Below are positions 41,504 to 51,689 of a stretch of 64,000 bases of DNA, one piece after another. The stretch comes from Ochrobactrum vermis (lineage in GTDB: Bacteria; Pseudomonadota; Alphaproteobacteria; Rhizobiales; Rhizobiaceae): the NCBI RefSeq assembly GCF_002975205.1, contig NZ_PCOC01000001.1, forward strand, positions 558,001-622,000. The letters are read 5' to 3'. Each line of letters opens with the position of its first letter. Position 1 is the stretch's first letter. A program made the position numbers and the translations under genes. The notes under the pieces are model-generated. The model was not told where the DNA came from. It saw only the letters and a list, made by a program, of their open reading frames with translations, and did not search any database.

Positions 41504-41763
41504 TTTTTTCCAAGAGCCTCTTTGAGCAGTTCCGCCTGCATGCTCATCTCCGCATACATCTTCTTCAGGCGACGGTTCTCGTCTTCCAGAGCCTTCATCT
41601 GGCTGATCATCTAGGCATCCATGCCGCCGTATTTGGATCGCCATTTGTAGAACGACGCAGTGCTCATTCCATGTGCCCGGCATAACTCGGGTACAGGAAC
41701 GCCGCCTTCCGCCTGGCGAAGGATGGCAAGGATTTGCGGTTCGCTGAATCTGCTCGTCTTCAT
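41500..41763 (-). pseudogene. IS3-family OrfA with in-frame TAG stop
   Basis: OrfA begins [15 protein letters not shown] at 41763 with a GAGGAG site. Its helix-turn-helix region ends in KYGGMDA, where a TAG (41611-41613) interrupts the frame at residue 51. An ATG follows the TAG at once, and the same frame continues [17 protein letters not shown] (leucine zipper) to its normal stop at 41500, 87 codons in all. Relatives have a sense codon, often serine, at this place, so TCG to TAG is a likely origin. Re-initiation at the ATG could still give a partial product. Confidence 0.8.
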
Positions 41764-41833
41764 CAAAATCTCCTCGATCATATAGCCCGAGAAAATTCTA
41801 CTTTTGAAGTCCGTTATTCGGCGGGGGATTACC

Positions 41834-41837
41834 GATA
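41834..41837 (+). repeat. Right target-site duplication (GATA) of the IS3 element
   Basis: GATA directly follows the right terminal repeat GGGGGATTACC and matches the copy at 40633-40636. Confidence 0.75.
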
Positions 41838-42035
41838 CGCTAAGGCGAAAACCATCAGTATAGGATATCGCTTTGCAGTTCTCCGCCTTCTCCAGAGTGG
41901 ATCCCAAAAAATATGAGACTTCTTATAGAAAAAATATAATCAGAAAGAGATGCAGTATTAATCAAAGATAAATCCAAAAAAGAAATGATCTTCTTAGGAA
42001 AGTATATGGAAATACATGAACTCCTTATTCTTATT

Positions 42036-42263
42036 TTAAGGTTTCTTCAGACGAATGCCGACTCCTTTTCCGTCATTTGCTTCGATGAATTCGATGCCTG
42101 CTGTTTCAAATATTCCACGAATTTTTTCTAACGTAGAAGAACGCAATTCCTCTCCATTCTCAAAACGGGATACTGTTTGCGTAGAAATATGCGCGGTGTG
42201 AGCTAACTCTCTCACGCCCCATCCTAACGCTGTACGCGCAAGTCTACATTGCAAAGGAGTCAT
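42036..42263 (-). CDS. Small XRE-type helix-turn-helix regulator
   Basis: A 75-residue protein made of one helix-turn-helix domain: ARTALGWGVRELAHTAHISTQTVSRFENGEE is the DNA-binding part (quoted in pieces as WGVRELAHTAHIS and TQTVSRFENGEE). The short tail GIEFIEANDGKGVGIRLKK is typical of small rhizobial XRE proteins. No Shine-Dalgarno box is visible before the ATG, so the mRNA may be leaderless. It is divergent from the unknown gene at 42393, with about 130 bases between them, and may control both. Confidence 0.88.
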   Translation of the reverse strand: MTPLQCRLARTALGWGVRELAHTAHISTQTVSRFENGEELRSSTLEKIRGIFETAGIEFIEANDGKGVGIRLKKP

Positions 42264-42287
42264 ACGACAACATTGTAGTGATTTCGT

Positions 42288-42295
42288 TTGCGCAA
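42288..42295. promoter_or_regulatory. Candidate operator palindrome (TTGCGCAA)
   Basis: A perfect 8-bp palindrome in the divergent gap between the XRE gene and the unknown gene at 42393; the sequence continues as GCAATTGC, a second overlapping palindrome. It is a possible autoregulatory site. It is short and could be chance. Confidence 0.25.
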
Positions 42296-42392
42296 TTGCC
42301 CTAACTCCTATAATCTAAACTATCGACGGCTGAGCAATGTGTAGGGCACATCACTCAGCCTAACCACAACCAAGCTGATTGGAGCTCGGATC

Positions 42393-43058
42393 ATGGCTGA
42401 TTCCGACGATACCACAAATTTGCCAGAAATAACCCGAAGGAAACTTCTCTCGGTCGCAGGAGGGCTTTTGACTGCAGCATCAAAAGAGAAAGCGCGAGTA
42501 TCGGATACAGTAGTTAGTTATTTTAGCCGAGAGGGCAAAGGGGATTCTGCTGTTAATGTTTGGAATAGATGGCACGCGATTCATGTGCATCGACAAGGAT
42601 TGTGTCGTCGACAACAAGAACTAGAGAGGACGTTGCTTCGTGTAGTTGGCTTTCCGCTGGTGGAATTGCAAGTTCCAGGGCGTGATAAGTTAGTTTGCGT
42701 TCACACGTCCCGAGAGATCAATATTGTTCTTTCCGGAGCAGAAATGACTTCTGCGAGGAGGAGAGCCCAAATTGAGTTGGCGGCGCGTCAGAAAGCATGG
42801 AATGATTATAGCGAGCAACTCGGCTACAAGCAGGCATTCGAGGCAGATCTCGATTTGCAAGAGGTTGAGTTAGCGATAGCAGGTGAACTTCTGGCGACAC
42901 CGGCGCAATCCATTGCCGGAGTGATTGCCAAATTGCATTGTTTGATTGAGATGGAAGACGCTGAGCTCGTTCAAGACGATAACCCTTCCTTTCCAATACA
43001 GATGATTCTGACGGATCTTGTCAAAATCGATGGGAAAAGGTTTTTGTGCTCGGCTTGA
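42393..43058 (+). CDS. Unknown island protein with Tat-like N terminus
   Basis: A 221-residue protein. The N terminus has TRRKLLSVAGGLLTAA (about 14-30), which looks like a twin-arginine signal, but no clear cleavage site follows. The remainder is soluble, rich in helix, with WHAIHVHRQGLCRRQQELE and a closing ATPAQSIAGVIAKLHCL region. I recall similar proteins with this N terminus in rhizobial mobile regions, without known function. A GGAG box lies eight bases before the ATG. It is divergent from the XRE gene. Confidence 0.7.
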   Translation: MADSDDTTNLPEITRRKLLSVAGGLLTAASKEKARVSDTVVSYFSREGKGDSAVNVWNRWHAIHVHRQGLCRRQQELERTLLRVVGFPLVELQVPGRDKLVCVHTSREINIVLSGAEMTSARRRAQIELAARQKAWNDYSEQLGYKQAFEADLDLQEVELAIAGELLATPAQSIAGVIAKLHCLIEMEDAELVQDDNPSFPIQMILTDLVKIDGKRFLCSA

Positions 43059-43486
43059 ATAGCGTGCTCGTTATCGCGCGAGAGGCACTGGTGAGGCTTT
43101 AACTCAATGCAATTCTTTGAGAAGCCAAGCTTAATATAGTGAATGAGTGGAAATGCTTGCGTCAACATGCTGTTTCCGAATAGGATTCTCCATGAGGTAG
43201 ATACGCAGCTGCCTTGGAGCGTCGAAACTCCTGCAACAGGTTGGTGCTGGCTGTTACAGCATCACTCTCCTTGACCTTTGGTCGGGGAGCCTGTGGCGTA
43301 TGCAACAGGTTCAACGAACTAAAGGCTACAGGGCCGTGTTGCACGGTTTCGAACTCCCCGATCACCAAGGGGTCAATGAGCACAAAAGGCGGGGGCGCAC
43401 CGCAATCGCTCTTTAGGAAACCAATATTAATTTCGGCTTTGGTAACCTGTTGTCTCGACCCCTCCATTTTTCGCAAGGGGATTCTC
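43059..43486. other. Intergenic stretch in the island, repeated 9-11-mers
   Basis: No gene is firmly supported. A 108-residue minus-strand frame (43162-43488) has no recognisable features and overlaps the start of the next gene. TGCAACAGGTT occurs twice (43232-43242 and 43301-43311), and its 9-bp core occurs once inverted (AACCTGTTG, 43444-43452). Confidence 0.5.
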
Positions 43487-43825
43487 ATGTCAGGAAATCA
43501 AAACGCGGTCAGTTATTGTTTCTACACCTATGTCTATGGCGACGATTTGTCGGTTTCCAGTCAACGATTCTACGAAACACAGACTTTAGCTCGCGAGGAC
43601 GTTATCGCCTTTCGCAAGAAGCTGGTCCGCGAGCCAGGTAGGGTAGAACCTTTGCGAGACGTTCAAATCGTCAAGATTGAAACGGTTCCGGTTACGTCTC
43701 AAGCGCTGGTCGATCACTTTAATAATCTTAATGGGAAGCTGGATAGCCTCATCCGTTCACGAAGTGTGGTCGAACGAATAAACGAACCGCAGGTGGCAAC
43801 AAGCCAATCCGACCCCTTATCATAA
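43487..43825 (+). CDS. Unknown island protein, 112 residues
   Basis: A soluble protein of 112 residues, beginning MSGNQNAVSYCFYTYVYGDD. An AAGGGG box six bases before ATG 43487 supports this start; the frame stays open 91 codons upstream but reads as non-coding. A helix-rich C-terminal half includes LVDHFNNLNGKLDSLIRSRS. No family is recognised. It is the last gene of the island before ppdK. Confidence 0.65.
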   Translation: MSGNQNAVSYCFYTYVYGDDLSVSSQRFYETQTLAREDVIAFRKKLVREPGRVEPLRDVQIVKIETVPVTSQALVDHFNNLNGKLDSLIRSRSVVERINEPQVATSQSDPLS

Positions 43826-44080
43826 TCCGCTTGTTTAACTGAGAGTCGTGTGCGGCATCTAAGGACTTGGACAATCGGCTTGCTCTAAAATCAATTATCT
43901 TCGGAAGATTTGTTCCACTCTTCGACCGGCCTGGTCTTTAATCGATTCTATTGTCGCGGCTTGTCTTTTTTGGTTGGCAGCAGCCTTGCTGATCGCATAA
44001 GCAACGGAAAGCAGGTTCTGGGAGTACTTGCAATTGTTGCAAGCCTTTCATGAACCGGTCCTGCATCAAGGGAGGCCATA
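43826..44080. other. Right island boundary region before ppdK
   Basis: 255 bases with no gene. The base composition shifts from the island to the normal chromosome here. A good ribosome site, GGGAGG, stands just before the ppdK ATG. No direct repeat matching the left edge was found. Confidence 0.5.
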
Positions 44081-46744
<2,664 letters not shown>

Positions 46745-46760
46745 CAGCACGCCACAATTT

Positions 46761-46805
46761 GGCTTAGCTACCGGAGTAATTTCCCGGTAGGTAAGCCATT
46801 TTTAG
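46761..46805 (+). terminator. Terminator after ppdK
   Basis: A long stem: GGCTTA then CTACCGG pairs with CCGGTAG then TAAGCC, with a short loop, followed by ATTTTTAG. A single-base bulge is present in the stem. Confidence 0.75.
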
Positions 46806-46816
46806 AAGATATTGTC

Positions 46817-47647
46817 ATGCTTCGTTGTATCGCTGCGGCAGGTGCCGCCTTTTTCGTAATGACCGGTATTGCCAGCGCCTATGATATCTCGCCGCAGGAG
46901 CAGGCGGAGAACAAGACCAAGCATGACACGATCGGTATAGTTGAGCCGCAATTGCATATCGCACGCGGTGGTGCTGCATCTCCGCAGGTGGCGTTGACGC
47001 TTGATGCCTGCATGGGCAAGACCGATCACCGTATTCTGGACATGCTGGTTCAGAACCGCATTCCGGCGACAATCTTCGTGACGGGGCGATGGATAAAACA
47101 GAACCCGGCTGCCATGGCGGTTCTGAAGGCCAATTCCGATCTGTTCGATATCGAGAACCACGGCGCGATGCATGTTCCGGCCATTACCAATGAGCCGAGA
47201 ATGTACGGCCTCAAAACAGCAGGCTCGCTTGAAGCCGTGCATCAAGAAATCGATGGCGGTGCGACAGCGATCACGGATGCTGGCATGTCCAGACCGGTCT
47301 GGTATCGCGATGCGACGGCTCGCTATTCGACCGACGCCATCAAGCTGGCGACGGGCATGGGCTACAAGATTGGCGGGTATTCATTGAATGGTGATCAAGG
47401 AGCATCGCTGCTGGCTCCGACCGTCGAGCGCCGCATTGTCGCCGCGCGTGACGGCGACGTCATCATTTCGCATATCAACCAGCCGACGCGCTCGGCGGGC
47501 GAAGGTGTGGCCAAAGGTGTTCTGGCTCTGAAAGCGAAGGGAATGAAATTCGTGCGTCTCAAGGATGTCGAGACGACGATGACGCTCAATCCGGTCGCAC
47601 CGCACAATCTTCATGCGGGCGTTCCAAAGCCCGCAGCGCCGAAATAG
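46817..47647 (+). CDS. Secreted polysaccharide deacetylase family protein
   Basis: A 276-residue protein with a signal peptide (about 1-21, ending ASA). The NodB-type domain contains VALTLDACMG, where D is the metal/catalytic aspartate, followed by IPATIFVTGRWIKQ and the IENHGAMH zone, which resembles the HxxxH metal site. A deacetylase of peptidoglycan or another glycan in the periplasm is likely, but the substrate is unknown. The start lies 72 bases after ppdK, past the terminator. Confidence 0.86.
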   Translation: MLRCIAAAGAAFFVMTGIASAYDISPQEQAENKTKHDTIGIVEPQLHIARGGAASPQVALTLDACMGKTDHRILDMLVQNRIPATIFVTGRWIKQNPAAMAVLKANSDLFDIENHGAMHVPAITNEPRMYGLKTAGSLEAVHQEIDGGATAITDAGMSRPVWYRDATARYSTDAIKLATGMGYKIGGYSLNGDQGASLLAPTVERRIVAARDGDVIISHINQPTRSAGEGVAKGVLALKAKGMKFVRLKDVETTMTLNPVAPHNLHAGVPKPAAPK

Positions 47648-47658
47648 ATCGCAACAGT

Positions 47659-48060
47659 TCAGGAGTTGTTGGCTTTTTCCTTCGGGGACAGGCTCTTCAT
47701 AACGGCGGCGTAGTTGCGGCCAAGACTTTCGAAAACGGCGTTTTCACCTGTCGGCGGTTCGATGGACAAGGTTGTGCCGTCGTTGCGTAGTGTCACGAAG
47801 ATGACCTGATCGTCCGGTTGTCCGGCAATGGCGATTGCACCGATGCGTTGTGCTGCGCTGGTGTCGAGAGCTGGCATATTGAAAAGAACTTCACCGCCGA
47901 CCCGTTCGGCAGCCTTGGCAAGTGCGGAATCGAAACCTTCGACCAGCACGTCGATAGCTCCCAGCGCGAACTCCAGTTCGACCGCCTCAAGCGTCATCGT
48001 GTCGTCTACGGTTGTGCCGTCCGATGACGGGTTGCCATTTTGAAGGGCGCGATCCATTCC
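47659..48060 (-). CDS. Hypothetical protein, 133 residues
   Basis: The frame is open further upstream, but that part runs through repeat module A and is unlikely to be coding. A strong GGAGAGGACGGA site ends one base before the ATG at 48060, which is taken as the start. The protein is acidic and soluble, with AVELEFALGAIDVLVEGFDSALAKA (helical, quoted in parts as LEFALGAIDVLVEGF). The C-terminal half has strands VIFVTLRNDGTTLSIE. No family is recognised. It converges with the deacetylase gene. Confidence 0.65.
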   Translation of the reverse strand, partial: GMDRALQNGNPSSDGTTVDDTMTLEAVELEFALGAIDVLVEGFDSALAKAAERVGGEVLFNMPALDTSAAQRIGAIAIAGQPDDQVIFVTLRNDGTTLSIEPPTGENAVFESLGRNYAAVMKSLSPKEKANNS

Positions 48061-48200
48061 GTCCTCTCCGACGATTGCATTAAAAGCCCCCATATACGCA
48101 ATCATGCCTTCTGTTAGCGGTTGCTGCAATGTCTTTTTATTTGATTTACCTAGCTTTTTCTCACGTATTCTTAAAGCTGGTGATCTTTGCAGGCTAAGGA

Positions 48201-48296
48201 CGCATCCCGAAAAGTGTGAAACGGTTTTCGGATCAGATGCGTGTTGAACAAACAACTGGAGCGCCGGTCTGATACAATCAGATCGAATTGCGCTCC
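48201..48296 (+). repeat. Mosaic palindromic intergenic repeat 5 (modules A and B)
   Basis: Module A at 48202-48240 reads GCATCCCGAAAAGTGTG to GATGC. Module B at 48258-48296 has arms GGAGCG and CGCTCC around TCTGATACAATCAGATCG, itself partly palindromic (TCTGAT/ATCAGA). The A+B order recurs at 56853. Confidence 0.75.
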
Positions 48297-48476
48297 GCGA
48301 GGGTGCTGCCCCTAATGCGATTTGCCCGATCTATCAAGCACGCTAAACGTGCATTAGCCTATGCTTTCATAGATAGCTAAACATTGATCCCGATAGGTTT
48401 TGATCGCGGTCAATGCTCTTTCCTCGCGAATCTTCGACCCTTTGCTCATCACGAAGGAATTGGTGTCGGAGGGCAC

Positions 48477-49820
48477 ATGAAACTGATCTGGAAAGCGGCG
48501 GTCGGCGGCGCAGGTGCGTTAGCCGCAGCTTGGCTCTTTGCACTTTCAACACCCCATTGGCTGACAGCCAGACAAGAAAGCGCCGTTGACGTCACCGACA
48601 AGGTTTTGATCGAAAAGGGCGAATATATTGCCCATGCGGGCGATTGTGCTGCGTGCCATACGGCGCCGGGGGGCAAGGCGTTTGCGGGTGGGCTCGGTAT
48701 GCAAACGCCGCTCGGCACGATTTATTCCACGAACATCACGCCGGATAACGCAACCGGTATCGGTGGCTACAGCTACGCCGATTTCGAGCGCGCGGTGCGT
48801 CAGGGCGTACGCCAGGATAATGTTCATCTTTATCCGGCAATGCCGTTTGTCTCTTATACGGTTGTGAATGATGACGACATGAAGGCGCTTTACGCGTTCT
48901 TCATGTCGAAGGTGGAGCCTGTCGAGCAAGAAAACCAGCCCAGCACCTTGCCGTGGCCGACCAATATGCGCTGGCCGCTCGCATACTGGCAGCTCTTTTT
49001 CGGAAATTCTCGTCCGTTCGAGATTGCAGCCGATACCGATCCGGTGATTGCGCGGGGTGCGTATCTGGTCGAGGGGCTCGGCCATTGCGGCGCGTGCCAC
49101 ACACCACGCGGTCTCGCCTATGAAGAAAAAGCGGTGAAGAACGATCCAAAAGGCAAGTTCCTGTCGGGGTCGGTTCTGGAGGGCTGGTATGCGAAGAATT
49201 TGCGCGATCAGGATACCGGCCTTTCAACATGGGTCGAAGATGAGATCGTCACCTTCCTCAAGACCGGGCGCACCGATCGCACAGCAGCATTCGGTTCGAT
49301 GGCCGATGTCGTGCAGCACTCGACCCAGTATCTTGCGGAAGACGATCTGCGTGCAATTGCCCGTTACCTGAAGTCGCTGCCACCGAGCGAAGGACGCGAA
49401 CGCGAATGGCAGCCGAAGGAAGACGTGACGACGGCGGCACTCAAGGCGGGAGATTTCAGCGCGCCGGGTGCTCTGTCCTATGTCGAGCAATGTTCGGTCT
49501 GCCATCGCATGGACGGCAAGGGTGCGTCACGCATCTATCCGGCGCTTGCCGGCAACTCGATTGTCTTTGCCGACGATCCGAGCTCGCTTATCCAGGTCAC
49601 GCTGACCGGGGGCAGGACGCCTGATACACCAGCGGACAAGATGGCTTTCACCATGCCGGGCTTCGCCAATCTTCCGAACTGGCAGGTCGCCGAAATCCTC
49701 AACTTCATTCGCAACGGTTGGGGTAACCACGGCGCTGCCATAACGGAACAGGATATTGCGCGCATGCGGCGTGAAATTGCTCACAAGCCCGTCCACTACG
49801 TTCCGGAGAACAAGCAATGA
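48477..49820 (+). CDS. Triheme c-type cytochrome (alcohol/aldehyde dehydrogenase cytochrome subunit-like)
   Basis: A 447-residue periplasmic protein with an N-terminal membrane anchor (about 5-25). Three heme c sites are visible: CAACH (57-61), CGACH (204-208) and CSVCH (339-343). This triheme layout matches the cytochrome subunit of membrane-bound alcohol, aldehyde or gluconate dehydrogenases, which passes electrons to ubiquinone or the terminal oxidase. No such dehydrogenase subunit lies next to it. ATG 48477 has a GGAGGG site. The stop overlaps the next cytochrome gene (ATGA), so the pair is cotranslated. Confidence 0.9.
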   Translation: MKLIWKAAVGGAGALAAAWLFALSTPHWLTARQESAVDVTDKVLIEKGEYIAHAGDCAACHTAPGGKAFAGGLGMQTPLGTIYSTNITPDNATGIGGYSYADFERAVRQGVRQDNVHLYPAMPFVSYTVVNDDDMKALYAFFMSKVEPVEQENQPSTLPWPTNMRWPLAYWQLFFGNSRPFEIAADTDPVIARGAYLVEGLGHCGACHTPRGLAYEEKAVKNDPKGKFLSGSVLEGWYAKNLRDQDTGLSTWVEDEIVTFLKTGRTDRTAAFGSMADVVQHSTQYLAEDDLRAIARYLKSLPPSEGREREWQPKEDVTTAALKAGDFSAPGALSYVEQCSVCHRMDGKGASRIYPALAGNSIVFADDPSSLIQVTLTGGRTPDTPADKMAFTMPGFANLPNWQVAEILNFIRNGWGNHGAAITEQDIARMRREIAHKPVHYVPENKQ

Positions 49821-50728
49821 AAACCAGTACGATTATCGTTCTAGGTGCCGGTTTTGCCGTGGCGGTAACGGGCGGCGCTTTCCTGTTCAATCATCTGCGA
49901 CCCTCGATGGATGCTCCGGCTCCCAAGGCTTATGCGGTTCTGGACAAGGACAAGAATCAGGTCGGAACCTATGTCATCCCGCCGGACCGTGACATTCTCA
50001 AACAGCCGAACGCGCCCGAGATCATGCATGGCAAACGGCTGCTCAACGAAACCGCGCGACTTCTGCCCGACAATGTCGGCAATGGCCTGAATTGCAATTC
50101 CTGCCACATGGGGCAGGGCAAGATCGACAATGTTGCTTCTTATATCAACAGCAGCAACTTCTATCCCGCCGTCATGCCCCGCGCGGGCAAGGAAGTCGAT
50201 CTGGTCATGCGCATCAATGGCTGTTTCCAGCGTTCGATGAACGGCAAGCCTTTGCCGCCTGATGGAGCCGACATGAGGGCGATGGTCGCCTATATGGACT
50301 GGCTGCGGCAAGATGTGAAAAAGGGCACGAAAGTGGCGATCCGCAATGCCGGGCCCATCGACGAAAGCCTGCTTCCCGATCCGGTCAACGGTGCGAAGAT
50401 CTATGCTGCCCAATGTTCGACCTGCCATGGCGCTGATGGCGAAGGTATGAAGGATCAGGCTGGCGATTACATCTTCCCGCCGCTCTGGGGTGATGAAAGC
50501 TTCAACATCGGCGCCGGGCTGGCACGCACTTACAAGGCGGCGCAGTTCGTCAAATATGCGATGCCACCTGCCCAAAACTACAATCTGCCTGTAGGGCAGG
50601 GCGATGTTCTGACAGATCAGGAGGCCATCGACGTGTCTGAATATTTCACTCATATGCCGCGTCCTGATTTCGCAGGCAAGGTGAAGGACTGGCCGAACAC
50701 GAAGAAGCCGAAAGACGCGCGTTATTGA
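49817..50728 (+). CDS. Diheme cytochrome c, TsdA-like
   Basis: A 303-residue protein with an N-terminal anchor or signal (about 5-24). Heme sites are CNSCH (93-97) and CSTCH (200-204). Between them INGCFQRSMNGKPLP carries C136, matching the cysteine that ligates heme 1 in thiosulfate dehydrogenase TsdA. The spacing and RINGC...RSMNG signature favour the TsdA family, which oxidises thiosulfate to tetrathionate or runs in reverse. The substrate is inferred from family only. It overlaps the triheme cytochrome by four bases. Confidence 0.85.
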   Translation: MKTSTIIVLGAGFAVAVTGGAFLFNHLRPSMDAPAPKAYAVLDKDKNQVGTYVIPPDRDILKQPNAPEIMHGKRLLNETARLLPDNVGNGLNCNSCHMGQGKIDNVASYINSSNFYPAVMPRAGKEVDLVMRINGCFQRSMNGKPLPPDGADMRAMVAYMDWLRQDVKKGTKVAIRNAGPIDESLLPDPVNGAKIYAAQCSTCHGADGEGMKDQAGDYIFPPLWGDESFNIGAGLARTYKAAQFVKYAMPPAQNYNLPVGQGDVLTDQEAIDVSEYFTHMPRPDFAGKVKDWPNTKKPKDARY

Positions 50729-50747
50729 ACCGTATCGCTGAGAAAAA

Positions 50748-50780
50748 TCACCCTGCCGTGCGTAAGACAGGCGGGGTGAT
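50748..50780 (+). terminator. Terminator-like hairpin after the cytochrome pair
   Basis: ATCACCC (50748-50754) pairs with GGGTGAT (50774-50780), with an inner TGCC/GGCG pairing that is not perfect. T-rich sequence follows. Confidence 0.5.
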
Positions 50781-50851
50781 CAATTTCTTTGCTGAGGTTT
50801 TGCCGTGTGAAATTCTCTCTGCTATTCATACTGCTTGAAAACAGAGAGATA

Positions 50852-50889
50852 GAGCGTTTCCAATGATTCAGTATAAGCTGGAAATGCTC
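50852..50889 (+). repeat. Mosaic palindromic intergenic repeat 6 (module C)
   Basis: Arms GAGCGTTTCC and GGAAATGCTC form an imperfect hairpin. Module C alone, similar to 3958-3994, ending just before the DUF1499 gene. Confidence 0.65.
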
Positions 50890-50900
50890 TCGGAGACTGC

Positions 50901-51689
50901 ATGAGAAAACTTCGCTACCAGCGGCGTCAGTCGCGCTCTGCGGTCTGGGCACTTCGCCTTGGCATTTTTGCGCTCGTGCTGCTTGCCTTGGCATTTCTTC
51001 TGCATCGCTTCTGGACGCTGGAGACGCCGGACCTTGTGCTGGTTGCCGGATTGAGCACCGGTCTTGCCGCTTTGGCTCTTCTTTGCGCTGCAAAGGGTTT
51101 CCGCAATCTCTGGGTCAATGGCGACAAGGGCGGCGGGCGCTCCTTCTGGGGCGGCATATTCGCCTTTGCCGTATTGCTTCCGGTCGGGCTGGTAACGACG
51201 CTGTGGTATCTCTCTCCCCCGCTTTACGACCTCTCCACGGATTTCGAGACGCCGCCGCAATTCCCATCCAATATGCCGCCACGCCTGCAATGGATGAATC
51301 CGCTGACAGTGGCCGTGAGTGGCGATGCGCTGACCCAGTTGACCGCCTATCCCGACGTAGTCGGACGCCGCTACGAAGCCGCGCCTGATCGCGTTGCGCA
51401 AGGCGTCGAGACGGTTCTCAAGACATTCGGATGGCAGGAGATTGCGCGCAATACTCCTTCGCCGGAGCAGAATGCAACGCGGTTTGCTGTGACGGCGCAT
51501 AGTTTCATTCTGGGTCTGAAAAGCGATATCGTCATCCGTCTGCTCGACGAAGGCGAAACCACCTATGTCGATGTGCGTTCGCTGTCACGCTATGGCAAGC
51601 GCGACATGGGGCAGAATGCAGGCTTCATCACCGATTTTCTGGGAACGCTGGAAGGCGAGGTCAACAAGGCTCCGGCTGACGTGGAATAA
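50901..51689 (+). CDS. DUF1499 membrane protein
   Basis: A 262-residue protein with three N-terminal hydrophobic helices (about 16-40, 45-64 and 84-105), then a soluble DUF1499 domain with RYEAAPDRVAQGVETVL, LGLKSDIVIRL and a closing SLSRYGKRDMGQNAGFI segment. The family's function is unknown. The start is ATG 50901. It converges with the MBL-fold gene that ends one base after it. Confidence 0.82.
   Translation: MRKLRYQRRQSRSAVWALRLGIFALVLLALAFLLHRFWTLETPDLVLVAGLSTGLAALALLCAAKGFRNLWVNGDKGGGRSFWGGIFAFAVLLPVGLVTTLWYLSPPLYDLSTDFETPPQFPSNMPPRLQWMNPLTVAVSGDALTQLTAYPDVVGRRYEAAPDRVAQGVETVLKTFGWQEIARNTPSPEQNATRFAVTAHSFILGLKSDIVIRLLDEGETTYVDVRSLSRYGKRDMGQNAGFITDFLGTLEGEVNKAPADVE

Larger units (their letters stand above)
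40637..41833 (-). mobile_element. IS3-family element, IS407 group, 1197 bp, complete
   Basis: The ends are inverted: GGTAATCCCCC at the left and its complement GGGGGATTACC at the right, with more patchy similarity inward (AACGG, AGTAGAATT). Two overlapping minus-strand frames (orfA, orfB) with an A6G slippery site are the standard layout. Flanking GATA copies show simple insertion. The orfA frame carries a stop codon, so this copy may be unable to make the fused transposase. Confidence 0.9.
40545..41907 (-). pseudogene. Short unknown open frame interrupted by the IS3 element
   Basis: If the IS and one copy of its 4-bp duplication are removed, a minus-strand frame reads continuously from a TTG at 41907, through the junction, to a TGA at 40545, for 53 residues. 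A TAA lies seven codons upstream of the TTG and no ATG is available. It could be the end of a decayed gene or chance. No similarity is recognised. Confidence 0.2.

Noticed and set aside
43162..43488. A 108-codon minus-strand frame in the island gap
   Set aside because: No ribosome site, no known motif, and it overlaps the start of the better supported gene at 43487. Kept as unresolved non-coding.
35915..44080. Attachment-site repeats at the island ends
   Set aside because: The two edges were compared by eye for direct repeats; only short chance matches were found. No integrase or tRNA is seen at either end.
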